From Limonium bicolor (taxonomy: Eukaryota > Streptophyta > Magnoliopsida > Caryophyllales > Plumbaginaceae), in assembly GCA_023374045.1 (NCBI GenBank), contig CM041778.1:100628839-100692838 (forward strand): a stretch of DNA of 64,000 bases, in the 5' to 3' direction. Shown one piece after another: positions 45,377 through 57,085 of this stretch; the stretch's first letter is position 1, and each line of letters opens with the position of its first letter. The position numbers and the translations under genes are program-made. The notes beneath the pieces are model-generated. The model saw only the letters and a program-made list of their open reading frames with translations. It was not told where the DNA came from and did not search any database.

Positions 45377-45404
45377 TGGTATCAGAGCGGAGTACCGCTC
45401 TGAT
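45377..45404 (+). promoter_or_regulatory. Primer binding site of E within a hairpin (unit 1)
   Basis: TGGTATCAGAGC (45377-45388) overlaps the arms ATCAGAGCGG and CCGCTCTGAT (45381-45404) with the loop AGTA. Unit 2 has the same at 55483-55510. Confidence 0.9.
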
Positions 45405-45606
45405 GACGAGAAAGTAGGTTAAGACAGTGAGCTTAGGACTTGGGAAACATTGGGAAACATTTGGGAGATACGAGACGATTCGTCTTAGGAAGATATTGTG
45501 TCTAGAACGCAAATTGCGTGACAGGTTAGCCTTTAAGGCAACTTAATATCTATTGGTTGTGTACGGTAATTTTACCAGAGTAATTATGTGACATACTGTA
45601 CTACAG

Positions 45607-46970
45607 ATGTCTAGTGGAACTAGAGGGCGTGGTACTGGAAGAGGTGGAGGCGGTGACCCCGGCATTCCAGGAGTTGCTGAGACGGTTGCAGCCGTTCTTG
45701 CACAGCTGGGTACTCAGATAGGAGGAGCACCAGCCCACCCGCCACAGCCCAGGGAAACGAACTGGCTGAAGTCAGTTACAGAGACCCGACCCCGTGGCTT
45801 TGGAGCGTTACATCGTTGAACATGAGAAAGCGTATGAAGCTTTACAGGTACCAGACGACAAGAAGGTCGCCATTGCTGCTTTCCATCTGAAGGATGCAGC
45901 CAGCACTTGGTGGAGGTTGGTCAAGGACCACCACCTGGCTACGCCCGACTTTTCGTGGGCTGCCTTTGTCGAGTTGCTGAGAGGGAAGTACTACCCAGCA
46001 CATCTCAAACAGAAGAAGCGTCAGGAGTCCGAGACACTGACCCAAGGAGGTCTGACCGTGGATGAGTATTACGCTCGATTCATTGGTCAGCTGGACTTCA
46101 TTCCCGGTGTGGATTACTCAGAGACCGTGAAGGTCGAGAAGTTCCGGGGAGGACTATTATTTCGCATTCAGATGGCGATGGGTGCTACCCTCTACACTAC
46201 CATCCAGTACTAACATGAAAGCCATAAAATTCTTACTTACTACATTACCAATTAACCTTGTGAGAACTTACCAAGGAGATTCCAGGAGTGTTATGAGGCT
46301 GCCTCGAGGACGAGCTAATGCTCCAGACTCGGGAAGAGACTCTAGGGGCAAAGAAAAGGAAGAACCCTGAGGAGAGTCTGAGGGTGGAGGACATCTCCAG
46401 GAGGAGGCCAGAAAAAGGGAAAGTAAGGACTTATCCCACTCTAGAGTTTACCATGCTAAATATCTTATAAATACTGACCCGAAACATTTAAACAGGAAGT
46501 TTTTCCAAAAGAAAGGGCAACAGGGTCACAAGGGAAAGAAAGGGAAAGAGCCCGTCCTTCAGTTGACCGGCCCAGCTATTGATGCTAAGCCTCTGAGATC
46601 TGCACCTCCTAAGGGTGAGAACACCTACCTCTTAAATACAAATATAATCTTAACCTATATACCACCAGATTTTAACTTAAACTTAATACAATCATCAGGC
46701 ACCGGACAGCCCCAGCGCCATTTTTACTGTAAGCGTTGGGAAAGGACCATCCAGGGGTCGACTGCGAAGGCGCAAAGTCGAGTGTCGGTGCTGCCACAAA
46801 GGGCCACAGGGAATTGAATGCTGGATGAACCCAGAGAGCCGTAATTACAGGCCACCAAAGAATACTCAGAAGACCTCAGCTGGAGGTCTGGAGTACCACG
46901 AGGCGGTCAGGATGGCCAGACATCTACTGATGCTGGAGCCCAGAAGGGCAAGGGAGTAGATAGGGCATGA
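45607..46970 (+). pseudogene. gag of element E, unit 1, with three introns and frame damage
   Basis: The ATG at 45607 follows tactacag. Order: an R/G-rich start (GTRGRGTGRGGGG), RETNWLKSVTETRP, a small deletion at about 45790 that shifts the frame and removes the PSF-G-TDP segment seen in C, then the capsid region (STWWRLVKDHH, LLRGKYYPAHL, TVDEYYARF, TTIQ), a basic K-rich region and two zinc knuckles. Three AT-rich inserts (46207-46285, 46423-46495, 46615-46698) interrupt gag at the places found in unit 2. This copy also has single-base losses, including in the knuckles. The end at 46968-46970 is inferred from unit 2. No pol follows. Confidence 0.85.
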
Positions 46971-49233
46971 GTACCCTAACTCCATGAGACCGCTGGTGGA
47001 AGACTTTTACTTACTATGTTGTGTACTTACTTTGAATGTTAGAAGGAGCTATGTTATAAGTATGTGGGAGTGTGTCATTGACCACTCGCCTTTTGTGTAG
47101 ACTTTGGGATTATTGTGTGTACTCAGTACCAATAAGCTTTGAACCTTGAAGGACAATATATATGAACAGATGTTAAGGCTTACATTATCATGTAGCCCAT
47201 ACTCGACGACACAGAGTCAATGAGACCGGAAATTACTGAACCAGAATTTCCACCTGCATGGCGCACTTGCTATTGCAAGCGCTGACAAGAAAACCACTGA
47301 AATTTCCATCTGCCTTGCGCACTTGCTACAGCAAGTGCAGCGACAGCAACAGCAACAGTAACAACTACTGCAAATGCAACTGCAACAACTACTACTTTTA
47401 ACCTTATAAAAAAAAACATACAAACTTGAGATTAGAAACCTATGCAACCTTTTGGAAGGACCGTTAGTCCAACCACTGCAACTGGACACATTATACAGCC
47501 ACTATGACTGTAAAAAAAAAACACACCAGTTTAAACGTTCGAGGAAGTTTCAGACAGGGCTATTAGCCAAATACCATCAAAGTATACTTGCATTTAATGC
47601 TAATCACTACTAGTGATACATGTTTAGTCCTTATGGACAAGCATACCCTTTGTAGATGCACCACCGTCAGTGAGGATGGTTGGGAAGTGAAGAGCCAAGT
47701 TGCTCAACTATTATGCAATCTGCAAACATCCAATACATGGATGTGGGAACGAATATGAACTATGGATGAGAATGATCAAGAAAAAAAAAATGTGTGTTGT
47801 ACTCATGAGATAAAAAAAAAGGGAGAAACAAGTTTGCTAATATAGCACGGATTTTACTTACACCGAGTTGAATAATACCAGTCTATGATACAAGTTACCA
47901 CGGTTGCCACAAAGGCAATAGCACTTATTACAGATAACTGATAACATGAACTATTACACAAAAAAAAAACAAGCAAAAAAAAGAAGAAGGAAGAAGAAGA
48001 AGAAGAAAAAAAAAAGGGATATCCATCAAAGGGAGATTGAAACAGAATACTTCACACAACCGTGTGACAGACATTACCAGTTTACTAAACGAGACATGGG
48101 ACGACCGCACTCCGTTAGGAGCATGTGGGCCTGACAGACTTATTTATGAGTTAGTCAGGTAAGTAGTAATGTATCAGTACGATACCCCATGCAAGTAGAC
48201 AAGTAGTATTAGGAACACGAGAAGTAGTCAACTCCATCTACGGACAGTAAGACGGATTACCTCGAAGATGGACGAGAAGAGCCACAGTTAAACCAACGGG
48301 CTAAGAAATCAAGAACTTCACCACAGAGACAGTAGACAGTATACAGAAGACGAAGAAAACTTTCAGAGACGTGAACACAAAAAAAAGAAAAAAAGAAACA
48401 GGAAAACCCATAATGGACGAATAATATGTAGAAGCCTCATAAGGATCAAGCAAATGCTTGCAATCCAGAGGAAATCTACCAGATGATATGGATATAAACG
48501 CGTGACTACGCAAGGAGAAAAGATAAAGCTATATGATAGCAGATACCTTAAGCAAAGAACAATGGATTTGGAATGTACCACTCATAGGATAATTCGCACA
48601 TCTTATCTGTTTGACTCATGAGATATTAGCTGTTGAGCGTTTACGCCTCTGCACTCTGTATGACTGAGTGTTTTGGTATTGCACTCGTGCAGTTATTAAT
48701 CTAGTAGGAATGCAGAAAGAAAAGTGGATCAACAAGAGTAAAAGAAGAAAAAGGAAAAAAAAAAAGAAGAACTACAACAGTGTGTTACTGGAACAAACCT
48801 ACCAGGAGACATGGATGACAAACATCATCTTTGTGGACATTTAGGCTGGTACGTCTTAGTATTACAAAGACAAGTGCAAAAAGCACTAAGTACTAACAGT
48901 AGCCAATGTCATATTACATCTCAAACTGAATATCAGTGAGAAAAGACACACGCATGTATGCTAGTGATCCAAACAAGTGGATTCACAGCAATGAAAAAAA
49001 AAGAGGCAAATTGAGCCTATGATTCATGGGTCTGCACCTCATACGGAGCGAGTGGGCCCATAAGAACAAACTTAGAGAGAGCACAAATAGTTAGTGCACC
49101 CTTTATATATTGGAGCCCAGAAGGGCTAGAGTCATACCCCTCTCTCTGATATGAGGATAACCCACGAATTGGTGAACTCTTTGAGAGCCAAGTATCCAGC
49201 GCTCCTTGTTGAGCGGCTGTGGTATACTTGTGG
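46971..49233 (+). other. Element E unit 1, non-coding part after gag
   Basis: There is no protein. The region holds two tandem stretches of about 55 bp, each with the GCACTTGC hairpin (47263-47282, with one mismatch, and 47319-47338), CAA/GCA-rich repeats (47338-47400), purine-rich GAA tracts (about 47960-48015, 48730-48772) and the blocks shared with D (48031-48190, 48639-48698). Confidence 0.75.
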
Positions 49234-49267
49234 GGTACGGGGGCGTAACCCTTTTTAAGGGGGGTAG
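49234..49267 (+). promoter_or_regulatory. Element E upstream polypurine tract with hairpin (unit 1)
   Basis: GGTACG (49234-49239) pairs with CGTAACC (49244-49250, one extra base). A tract tttttaaggggggtag follows. Unit 2 has the same at 59232-59265. Confidence 0.65.
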
Positions 49268-49877
49268 AGCCTCTTGGTTGTGCACATGTGTGCACTAAGT
49301 TTTGGCTGTTTGATATGCATTGCATACAAAAAAAAAGAGAATTGGTGGTGTGCGGGGCATACGAGGTTTGTTTGGTTAGTATGTGAATTATTTAGTATGC
49401 ATAGCATACAGTGAACTGGTTTTGTGGTTATGGTTGGTACGCGGGGCGTGCGTTGTTTGGTTTGTTTGTGTGTGATGTGCACTTGTATGTATGTATCTTA
49501 CGAGATACCTGTATGATGTTGTGTTTACACCAGGTGTGTAACACTTTTCTTATGCTATTTGTGATATGTATTCATATTGCTTTATAGAATGATTACATAT
49601 GGTATCGCCTAGATACGAAATGAATCATTAGATATGGAATGTGGAACAATGGAATGTTATGGACACCTCAGAGAGGTTGTCAGGGTTGGTAGAACTGATA
49701 GGAAATGATGGTGCTGATGGATCACCTATATCCATATATGAATGAACTAACGCCACAAAGTGATGGCTATGTGCTGTATAGGCACAACACGATGTGTGTA
49801 AATGATATATCACATAGATATACATTATGGGAATAATGGGTAGTTATACATTTATATATTTACCTATTTAATTGAGA

Positions 49878-49912
49878 GACTTCGGGACGAAGTCTTTTTA
49901 AGGGGGGTAGAC
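49878..49912 (+). promoter_or_regulatory. Element E polypurine tract with hairpin before LTR 2
   Basis: The arms GACTTCG (49878-49884) and CGAAGTC (49888-49894) precede tttttaaggggggtagac beside LTR 2. Confidence 0.85.
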
Positions 49913-52900
49913 TGAAATACCCCAAATTATAAACATGGATTAAATATTTAATCACATTAATTAAGGCCTAAACATGCCAAAAGTCAACTGAGAACAACAG
50001 TGGTCAACAAACAAGATGTTGCACCCTTTGACTGTTAAGGGTAAATAAATACCCAAATGAACTTCTTAGGACCTAAAAATTTGTCCTAAGTATTAACAAT
50101 ATTAAACATATTAAACGTTGGACAACACTCCAACACAAAGAACAAGCACTTTCATGCTTCAAGGTCAAAAGGGCAAAAAGTGCTCTAAGAAACCTTAAAG
50201 GTCTAATGACCTTTAAATGATATAAAATTGAGTTACATGATCAAATATCATGTAAGGTACACAACAAGACCGTTGTCAAAGAAAACCAAGCTCAGAAACA
50301 CCAGGCAACACAAAATGTGCGCTAAAACTCCTTAAAGCACGTTTTTGTGAAATTGTCTTTTAAATTGGTTTTAAATGAGCTAAAAGGTTATAAATACCTT
50401 TAAATATAATAAAATATCATATTATATGATATTAGGAATTTAATTCCAGAAATTTACGAATTTTTACAAAATTAATATTAAAATATTAATAAAACCCTAA
50501 TGTGGGGCCCGTTTGGGTCAACATTGACTAAGTTGGTCAATGTTGACCATTGACCACGAAATGGACTACATAAAATCAGATAAATAAGTCTCTTAACAGA
50601 CCAAGAGACAAGTCCCATGTGACAATTAAATATAGTCCTTTACTTTAGCATAAAATAACAAAAAAAGACATACTTTACCTTATAAAAAAAAAGGTGGGCT
50701 CCACTTACCTTTCCCATGTGAGCCAGCTGATTTGGAGCCTCCAATTGCTCCTCTTTTCCCTTGCATTTCGTGGCTCCATGTAGGAACAAGACAAGGAGAG
50801 TGACTCACCTTACATTAAATGAATTAAAGTAACATATTTACTCCATTTTCAATCAAAATTTGAATCAATCAAGCCCTACCTTTCTCTTATCTTCAACGGC
50901 TGCCCCTCCTCTTGTCTCCACTGATTGAGCTTCAATTATCCAACTCAATCAGCATTGATGAGTCATCAAAAATAATGACCTAAAATATTCAAAAAAGTGC
51001 TTTAAGGCAATAATAGGTCTTTCCCCTTCATTCCTTCCTCTTCAGCCGAGATGGCTCACCCCTTGAGCTCTTTGGCTCCCCTCCGTAGGTAAGGTTCCCA
51101 AGCACCATTGATGAGATCTCAAGCTCTAGGTAAGCTCTTAAGGCATAAAAATGCCCATTTTCTTCATCTTTCTTTCCTTTTTCGATTGATCTACACTCCA
51201 ACCTTTTCTATACATCTATGTAGAGTGTTTTGGAGGTTAAAGGAAGGTTCAATCTCGTTCATAACCAGATCTAAGGAGGAAAGTTCAAGTCTTGACCATT
51301 TAAGGTAAAAATGTGCTTTAAGCTCATAACTTTTGATTCCCTTCAAGTTCGGCTGTGAAACTTTGGTCATAGCCTCATCTTCTTCTCCTTTTCATGGAAT
51401 CTGTTGGTTAGCCATTTGGAGCAAGGGTGGCCGAGATCCAAAGGAAATACCCTCTTTTAAGGCATTTTTCCAAGGTAAAACCTAATAACAAGGTAGCTTT
51501 TGAGATCTAGCTATTTCCTATGTCAATATGGTGGATCTAACACCTTGTGGTGTGTTTGATTCAGGTCGAAACCATCTTGAACTCTCCTTGCACTCTTAAG
51601 GTAATTTTTGCCTTAAATCTTACATTAAATTACTTCTTATGGTTAGATCTTGCTTGGAGACTAACTAGGCCTTGTTTTCTGTTTGAAAACATGTAAAACA
51701 AGCTGTGGAGAATTTCTACTTAAGGTGGCCGAACCAAACAAGGATTACCTAAGCTAAATCAAGGTATAAATCACTTAAACATTAACTTTGCTAAGTTAAT
51801 GTGTTCTTAAACTACTCCTAATTAAATTGCCGTGAGTGAAGGGTAAAATAAGGTCTTGATTGACCTTAAAATGTTTAAGGAATGGTTTAATAAATTTTAT
51901 AACTAATTAAACAAGCATAATTGTCAAATTTAAGACATTATGTGGAAGTTTGGTAATTAAATGGAAAGTGTGTGGTGAGGCCGAGAATTAAGGGTATATT
52001 TTGGGACATTTATGTGTAATTTATTTGTGAGCAAATGTTTGTAATAAGGCCATGTATTTTAGGCCATTTTATTTATGCATTTACAAGCTTTTAATTAAGT
52101 TTAAGTAGTATAAATGCATTACCGAAATGAAAAGGGGTTTAGGTGTAATTAAATTAAATTTGGGGGCTTTAGAATAATAAGGCCGAAAATTAGAGTTAAA
52201 AAGGAGTTAAAATAAAGTTTATAAGATTTTATAAAGTTTTGGGGTTAAATGGTGAATTTTAGAAAGTTTGGGTACTAAACCGTAATTATAAGGAATTGGT
52301 GGTCAAGGAAATATTAAGGTGGTCAACTTGACCATATGCTAGGTTTTGACCAAATAATAAGTTAATAACTTATTTAAGGTTTTATAATAAGATAAGTATT
52401 TAATGGTAATATTTTTATAACATATGTGGTAAATATGTTATTACCAAAAATAAAGGGTGTACAATGGTATTTTAAACACCCATGGGCTATTAGGAATTTT
52501 TAGGAATTTATTGAGTTGTTTTTGGAATTAAAATAACTATATATGTATAATATATAGTTATTATGTCATATGACATTGAGAAAAATAGATGGTGGAATGG
52601 TAAATACCAAGAGTATATGGGTTAATAAGGATATTTATAACCCTTTGGTGAAATTTGGAGATTTTTAGAATTGTATAAGAGTATTTAATAAGATATGTGT
52701 ATAATATATGGTTTAAGGATATTATAAAACTATATGTTATAAATAGGGCCAAATGGCAATTAGAATAGCACAAGGGCTGTTCGGAATTTACAAAAATAAC
52801 CATAGGTTATGCTCTTTTATAAGTTGAAATGTTATATTAAATGGAATATATAACATGTTATGATAAGGGGTGATTTGTAAATTAAGGAAACTATGGTTGG

Positions 52901-55478
52901 AAAAGAATAAGATTTTCTTATGGTGCTAAGAGGCAATATAAATAGTTTTGTATAAACAAATGGTTATGAGTTAAAGGAAATAAAAATATCATATCAAATG
53001 ATATTAGCATTTTTGTATAACATTACATAATGTCATGTGGTCAAAAAGGGAATTTAAATAAATTCAGGGGCTATACGAATTAATAAGAGTTGGGAAATGA
53101 ATTTTAGACTATGGTCTACAATGTCATAAATGTTATGACAATTATATGGTATTAAGGTGGTTTAATGGAATTAGTGTAAGGAAGGGTACTCACATAAAAT
53201 AATGTGACAAACTATAAATAAATGGGATTTATAAGCTAAGGTGTTTATGGAATAAACCTTAGGAGTTGTATTTATACAACATAAAATGTTACATGTTAGG
53301 ATAATAATCTTAATATAAGTTGTATAATGTAATACAACTAATGGGAATAATCATCTAATAAAAGATGATAAAATGTAACATAAAATATAAGAGTTTATGA
53401 AACTCATGAGAATTACCTACGTGGTAAAAATATATACATACACAAGAATAATGTATATAAGGTGGATAAATATATTTTGGTTGAAAACCATATGATTTAA
53501 TGGTGGTGGTTATTTAAAAAAAAATATATAGTTACGAACTATAAGTTATGAATTTTAGAATGCAATTTAATACAAGAATGCATGCATACATGCAACTATA
53601 GGTTACGTACCTAAACTAGATGTGGATAAGATTAAAAGAAATATAAGGAATTAAACTTAACAGTTGAAATAGTTTTGACGTACGCGTTTTAAGTAACGAA
53701 GCCGACTGTTTTAGAGAAACCCGTAACAAACGACTGTAGAAAACAGGGGTGAACTGTCGGGGTTACTTATAATTCGGAAATACCGGATGTAGTTAGTCAT
53801 GGAGACTGACTTATAGTTTTATTACCGTTTAGAGTATACTGACAAGGACGCTTGACGAGCTAACGGACTACACGGAGCGTAGGATCTTGCTGATTCATAC
53901 TCCACCGTAATACAGTCAGGGTGAACGGTATGTAAAGGGGTTTGATCCGAGTTGTCCTAAGGTTGCTCCTTGGGCTCGGATTTGGTTGATATAACTTGTA
54001 TGTGTTATATGTCTCGGATTGTCTCTGAGGGCTTCCTCAGTTCAGACTTCTGTGTGATCTGTGATAAGATTGTTTGTCTGAACGTGATAATTAATATGCA
54101 TGAATTGTATATTTATAGCTGCTTATTATTTACTGTTGTTGAGTTAACAGTATTGGTTCGTATATATGAACCTACATATAAAACGAACTAGCGGCTATGG
54201 TGCTATCTTATAAACATAAGGAACGTCAGAAAAACGTTGTAGCACTAAGATAATAAGATATACATATTATCTGAGACTTTTATACGGAGCATTGGCCTTT
54301 CTATACGCCGCTCTTGTATCTAGCACTGGATCCCGAGTTTACAGACTCCGGATTGGACTAATGACCTTAGTCTGCTGTGTTAGAAAATTTGGTAATGCGA
54401 TGCGATGGTATAATTAATTAATTAATGGAATGGAAGTAAAGCCAAGAGGATGTGGCTCTTGGTGCGCTGTGATCACAAAAACGATACCAGGATGTCCGCG
54501 TACGGGTCCGTAAGTATCAAGAAAATTTCCCGTGAGCTAGAATGGCTCGTTGGTCGGAGACTCTACCGTTGGAGTGGCTACTGCCGTGGGTGACCCGCCA
54601 TAATATAGGGTAACTAGAGACATGTCGTTTTAACGAGACATTGTCACTAGGTATAACTGAACAACTAAAACAATTGAGACTTATACAGTGGCGAACAATA
54701 CTATGGACGAGACTTGATACTTGTTTATTAATCTCGTTATTTCGCTTGTGGTTATTTTATTGTGTGTTGATGGTTGGATGGAGCCTACCAGGCTAAGGTG
54801 AATTAAATAAGAAAACTGTACGCTACGGCGAATGTACATTGTACATTACATCGTTATTACTCGATACGTTCGATATATAAATGTTGTATGGAATATTAAA
54901 TGAATGTTTGGATATTTGGACGGATGGTTGAATGTTTATGGATATTTGGATGGATGGTTGGATTTATTATGCATGTTTATTACAGTATTGAATATATCTG
55001 TAAAATGGTAAAGCATGTAACCAATCTAATAACAAGATGGTTAAAATGACAAGTGACCATTAGGGTCCAGGCCCGGCATACTCAGCGTCTATCGCTGATA
55101 CTACACTCATGCAGGTTGTTGATCATTGTCGGAGCTGAAGAGCAGGAACAGGGTAATTGGAGATGTGGTATTGTAATGAAGATGGTGTATGGTCTTATGG
55201 TAAGGTTAAGTATTTTTCAGGATTGGGTAGATGCTCACTTGTCGATGTTTATGGTTGATGGACTTAGTGTGATGTATAGGAGTTTCTCGTTATCACTGCG
55301 GTTAGCAGTTTATTTGTATTGGAAGTTGGATGTAGTTTGGCTGCGTTGCTCGCATGGGCGAGTAACGGCCGGTGACACCCGAGTGAGTTTTGTAATGGTT
55401 ATTTGTTTTTCCGCTGCGAGACGTTTTATTTATTGCTACGTGAGAGATTATATCGTGATTATGGAGAGGGGTGTTACA
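49913..55478 (+). repeat. Element E LTR 2
   Basis: It closely matches 39730-45372 with scattered small indels. It is followed directly by a second primer binding site and gag, not by host DNA, so it is shared by two units. The acceptor module is at 55083-55114. Confidence 0.92.
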
Positions 55479-56312
55479 AAAGTGGTATCAGAGCGGAGTA
55501 CCGCTCTGATGACGAGAAAGTAGGTTAAGACAGTGAGCTTAGGACTTGGGAAACATTGGGAAACATTTGGGAGATACGAGACGATTCGTCTTAGGAAGAT
55601 ATTGTGTCTAGAACGCAAATTGCGTGACAGGTTAGCCTTTAAGGCAACTTAATATCTATTGGTTGTGTACGGTAATTTTACCGAGTAATTATGTGACATA
55701 CTGTACTACAGATGTCTAGTGGAACTAGAGGGCGTGGTACTGGAAGAGGTGGAGGCGGTGACCCCGGCATTCCAGGAGTTGCTGAGACGGTTGCAGCCGT
55801 TCTTGCACAGCTGGGTACTCAGATAGGAGGAGCACCAGCCCACCCGCCACAGCCCAGGGAAACGAACTGGCTGAAGTCAGTTACAGAGACCCGACCCCGT
55901 GGCTTTGGAGCGTTACATCGTTGAACATGAGAAAGCGTATGAAGCTTTACAGGTACCAGACGACAAGAAGATCGCCATTGCTGCTTTCCATCTGAGGGAT
56001 GCAGCCAGCACTTGGTGGAGGTTGGTCAAGGACCACCACCTGGCTACGCCCGACTTTTCGTGGGCTGCCTTTGTCGAGTTGCTGAGAGGGAAGTACTACC
56101 CAGCACATCTCAAACAGAAGAAGCGTCAGGAGTCCGAGACACTGACCCAAGGAGGTCTGACCGTGGATGAGTATTACGCTCGATTCATTGGTCAGCTGGA
56201 CTTCATTCCCGGTGTGGATTACTCAGAGACCGTGAAGGTCGAGAAGTTCCGGGGAGGACTATTATTTCGCATTCAGATGGCGATGGGTGCTACCCTCTAC
56301 ACTACCATCCAG

Positions 56313-56392
56313 ATACTAACATGAAAGCCATAAAATTCTTCACTTACTACATTACCAATTAACCTTGTGAGAACTTACCAAGGAGATTCCAG
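56313..56392 (+). other. gag intron 1, element E unit 2
   Basis: An 80-bp insert lies between codons for TTIQ and ECYE, which are adjacent in gag of C (TTLQECY). It ends gattccag. The start is now AT; unit 1 (46207-46285) starts gtactaac but has lost a neighbouring G. An original GTACTAAC start explains both. Confidence 0.65.
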
Positions 56393-56531
56393 GAGTGTTA
56401 TGAGGCTGCCTCGAGGACCGAGCTAATGCTCCAGACTCGGGAAGAGACTCTAGGGGCAAAGAAAGGAAGAACCCTGAAGGAGAGTCTGAGGGTGGAGGAA
56501 CATCTCCAGGAGGAGGCCAGAAAAAGGGAAA

Positions 56532-56606
56532 GTAAGGACTTATCCCACTCTAGATCGTTTACCATGCTAAATATCTTATAAATACTGACCCGAAACATTT
56601 AAACAG
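56532..56606 (+). other. gag intron 2, element E unit 2
   Basis: 75 bp, GTAAGG to TTTAAACAG, AT-rich, with a branch-like tactgac 24 bases before the end. Removal keeps the lysine-rich gag frame. Unit 1: 46423-46495, 73 bp. Confidence 0.75.
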
Positions 56607-56725
56607 GAAGTTTTTCCAAAAGAAAGGGCAACAGGGTCACAAGGGAAAGAAAGGGAAAGAGCCCGTCCTTCAGTTGACCGGCCCAGCTATTGATGCTAAG
56701 CCTCTGAGATCTGCACCTCCTAAGG

Positions 56726-56810
56726 GTGAGAACACCTACCTCTTAAATACAAATATAATCTTAACCTATATACCACCAGATTTTAACTTAAACTTCAATA
56801 CAATCATCAG
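56726..56810 (+). other. gag intron 3, element E unit 2
   Basis: 85 bp, GTGAGA to AATCATCAG, AT-rich with in-frame stops. Removal joins the frame before the zinc knuckles. Unit 1: 46615-46698, 84 bp. Confidence 0.75.
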
Positions 56811-57085
56811 GCACCGGACAGCCCCAGCGCCATTTTTACTGTAAGCGTTGTGGAAAGGACCATCCAGGGGTCGACTGCGAAGGCGGCAAAGTCGAGTGTC
56901 GGTGCTGCCACAAAGAGGGCCACAGGGAATTCGAATGCTGGATGAACCCAGAGAGCCGTAATTACAGGCCACCAAAGAATACTGAAGACCTCAGCTGGAG
57001 GGTCTGGAGTACCACGAGGCGGTCAGGATGGCCAGACATCTACTGATGCTGGAGCCCAGAAGGGCAAGGGAGTAGATAGGGCATG

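Larger units (their letters stand above)
55712..57085 (+). pseudogene. gag of element E, unit 2, with three introns and frame damage
   Basis: This has the same plan and the same small deletion at about 55895 as unit 1. Here the nucleocapsid is intact as sequence: after removing the insert 56726-56810 the frame runs through two zinc knuckles, CKRCGKDHPGVDC and CRCCHKEGHREFEC, to the TGA at 57083-57085. The capsid region is as in unit 1 (WWRLVKDHH, KYYPAHL, VDEYYARF). The three inserts fall at TTIQ|ECYE, in the lysine-rich QKKGK region, and just before TGQPQRHFYC. Joining around them continues the gag similarity to C, which has no insert at the first site. A lost base at about 56463 adds another frame break. 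Confidence 0.87.

Noticed and set aside
47946..48134. Lysine-rich open frame
   Set aside because: It is an artefact of A- and GAA-rich low-complexity sequence and differs in the second unit.
55053..55523. 156-codon open frame crossing the end of LTR 2 of element E
   Set aside because: The same region of LTR 1 is interrupted by small indels, and the frame runs through the primer binding site.
56313..56320. TACTAAC at the start of gag intron 1 as a branch point
   Set aside because: It stands at the 5' end of the insert, too far from the 3' end to act as a branch point. It is most likely part of an original GTACTAAC donor.
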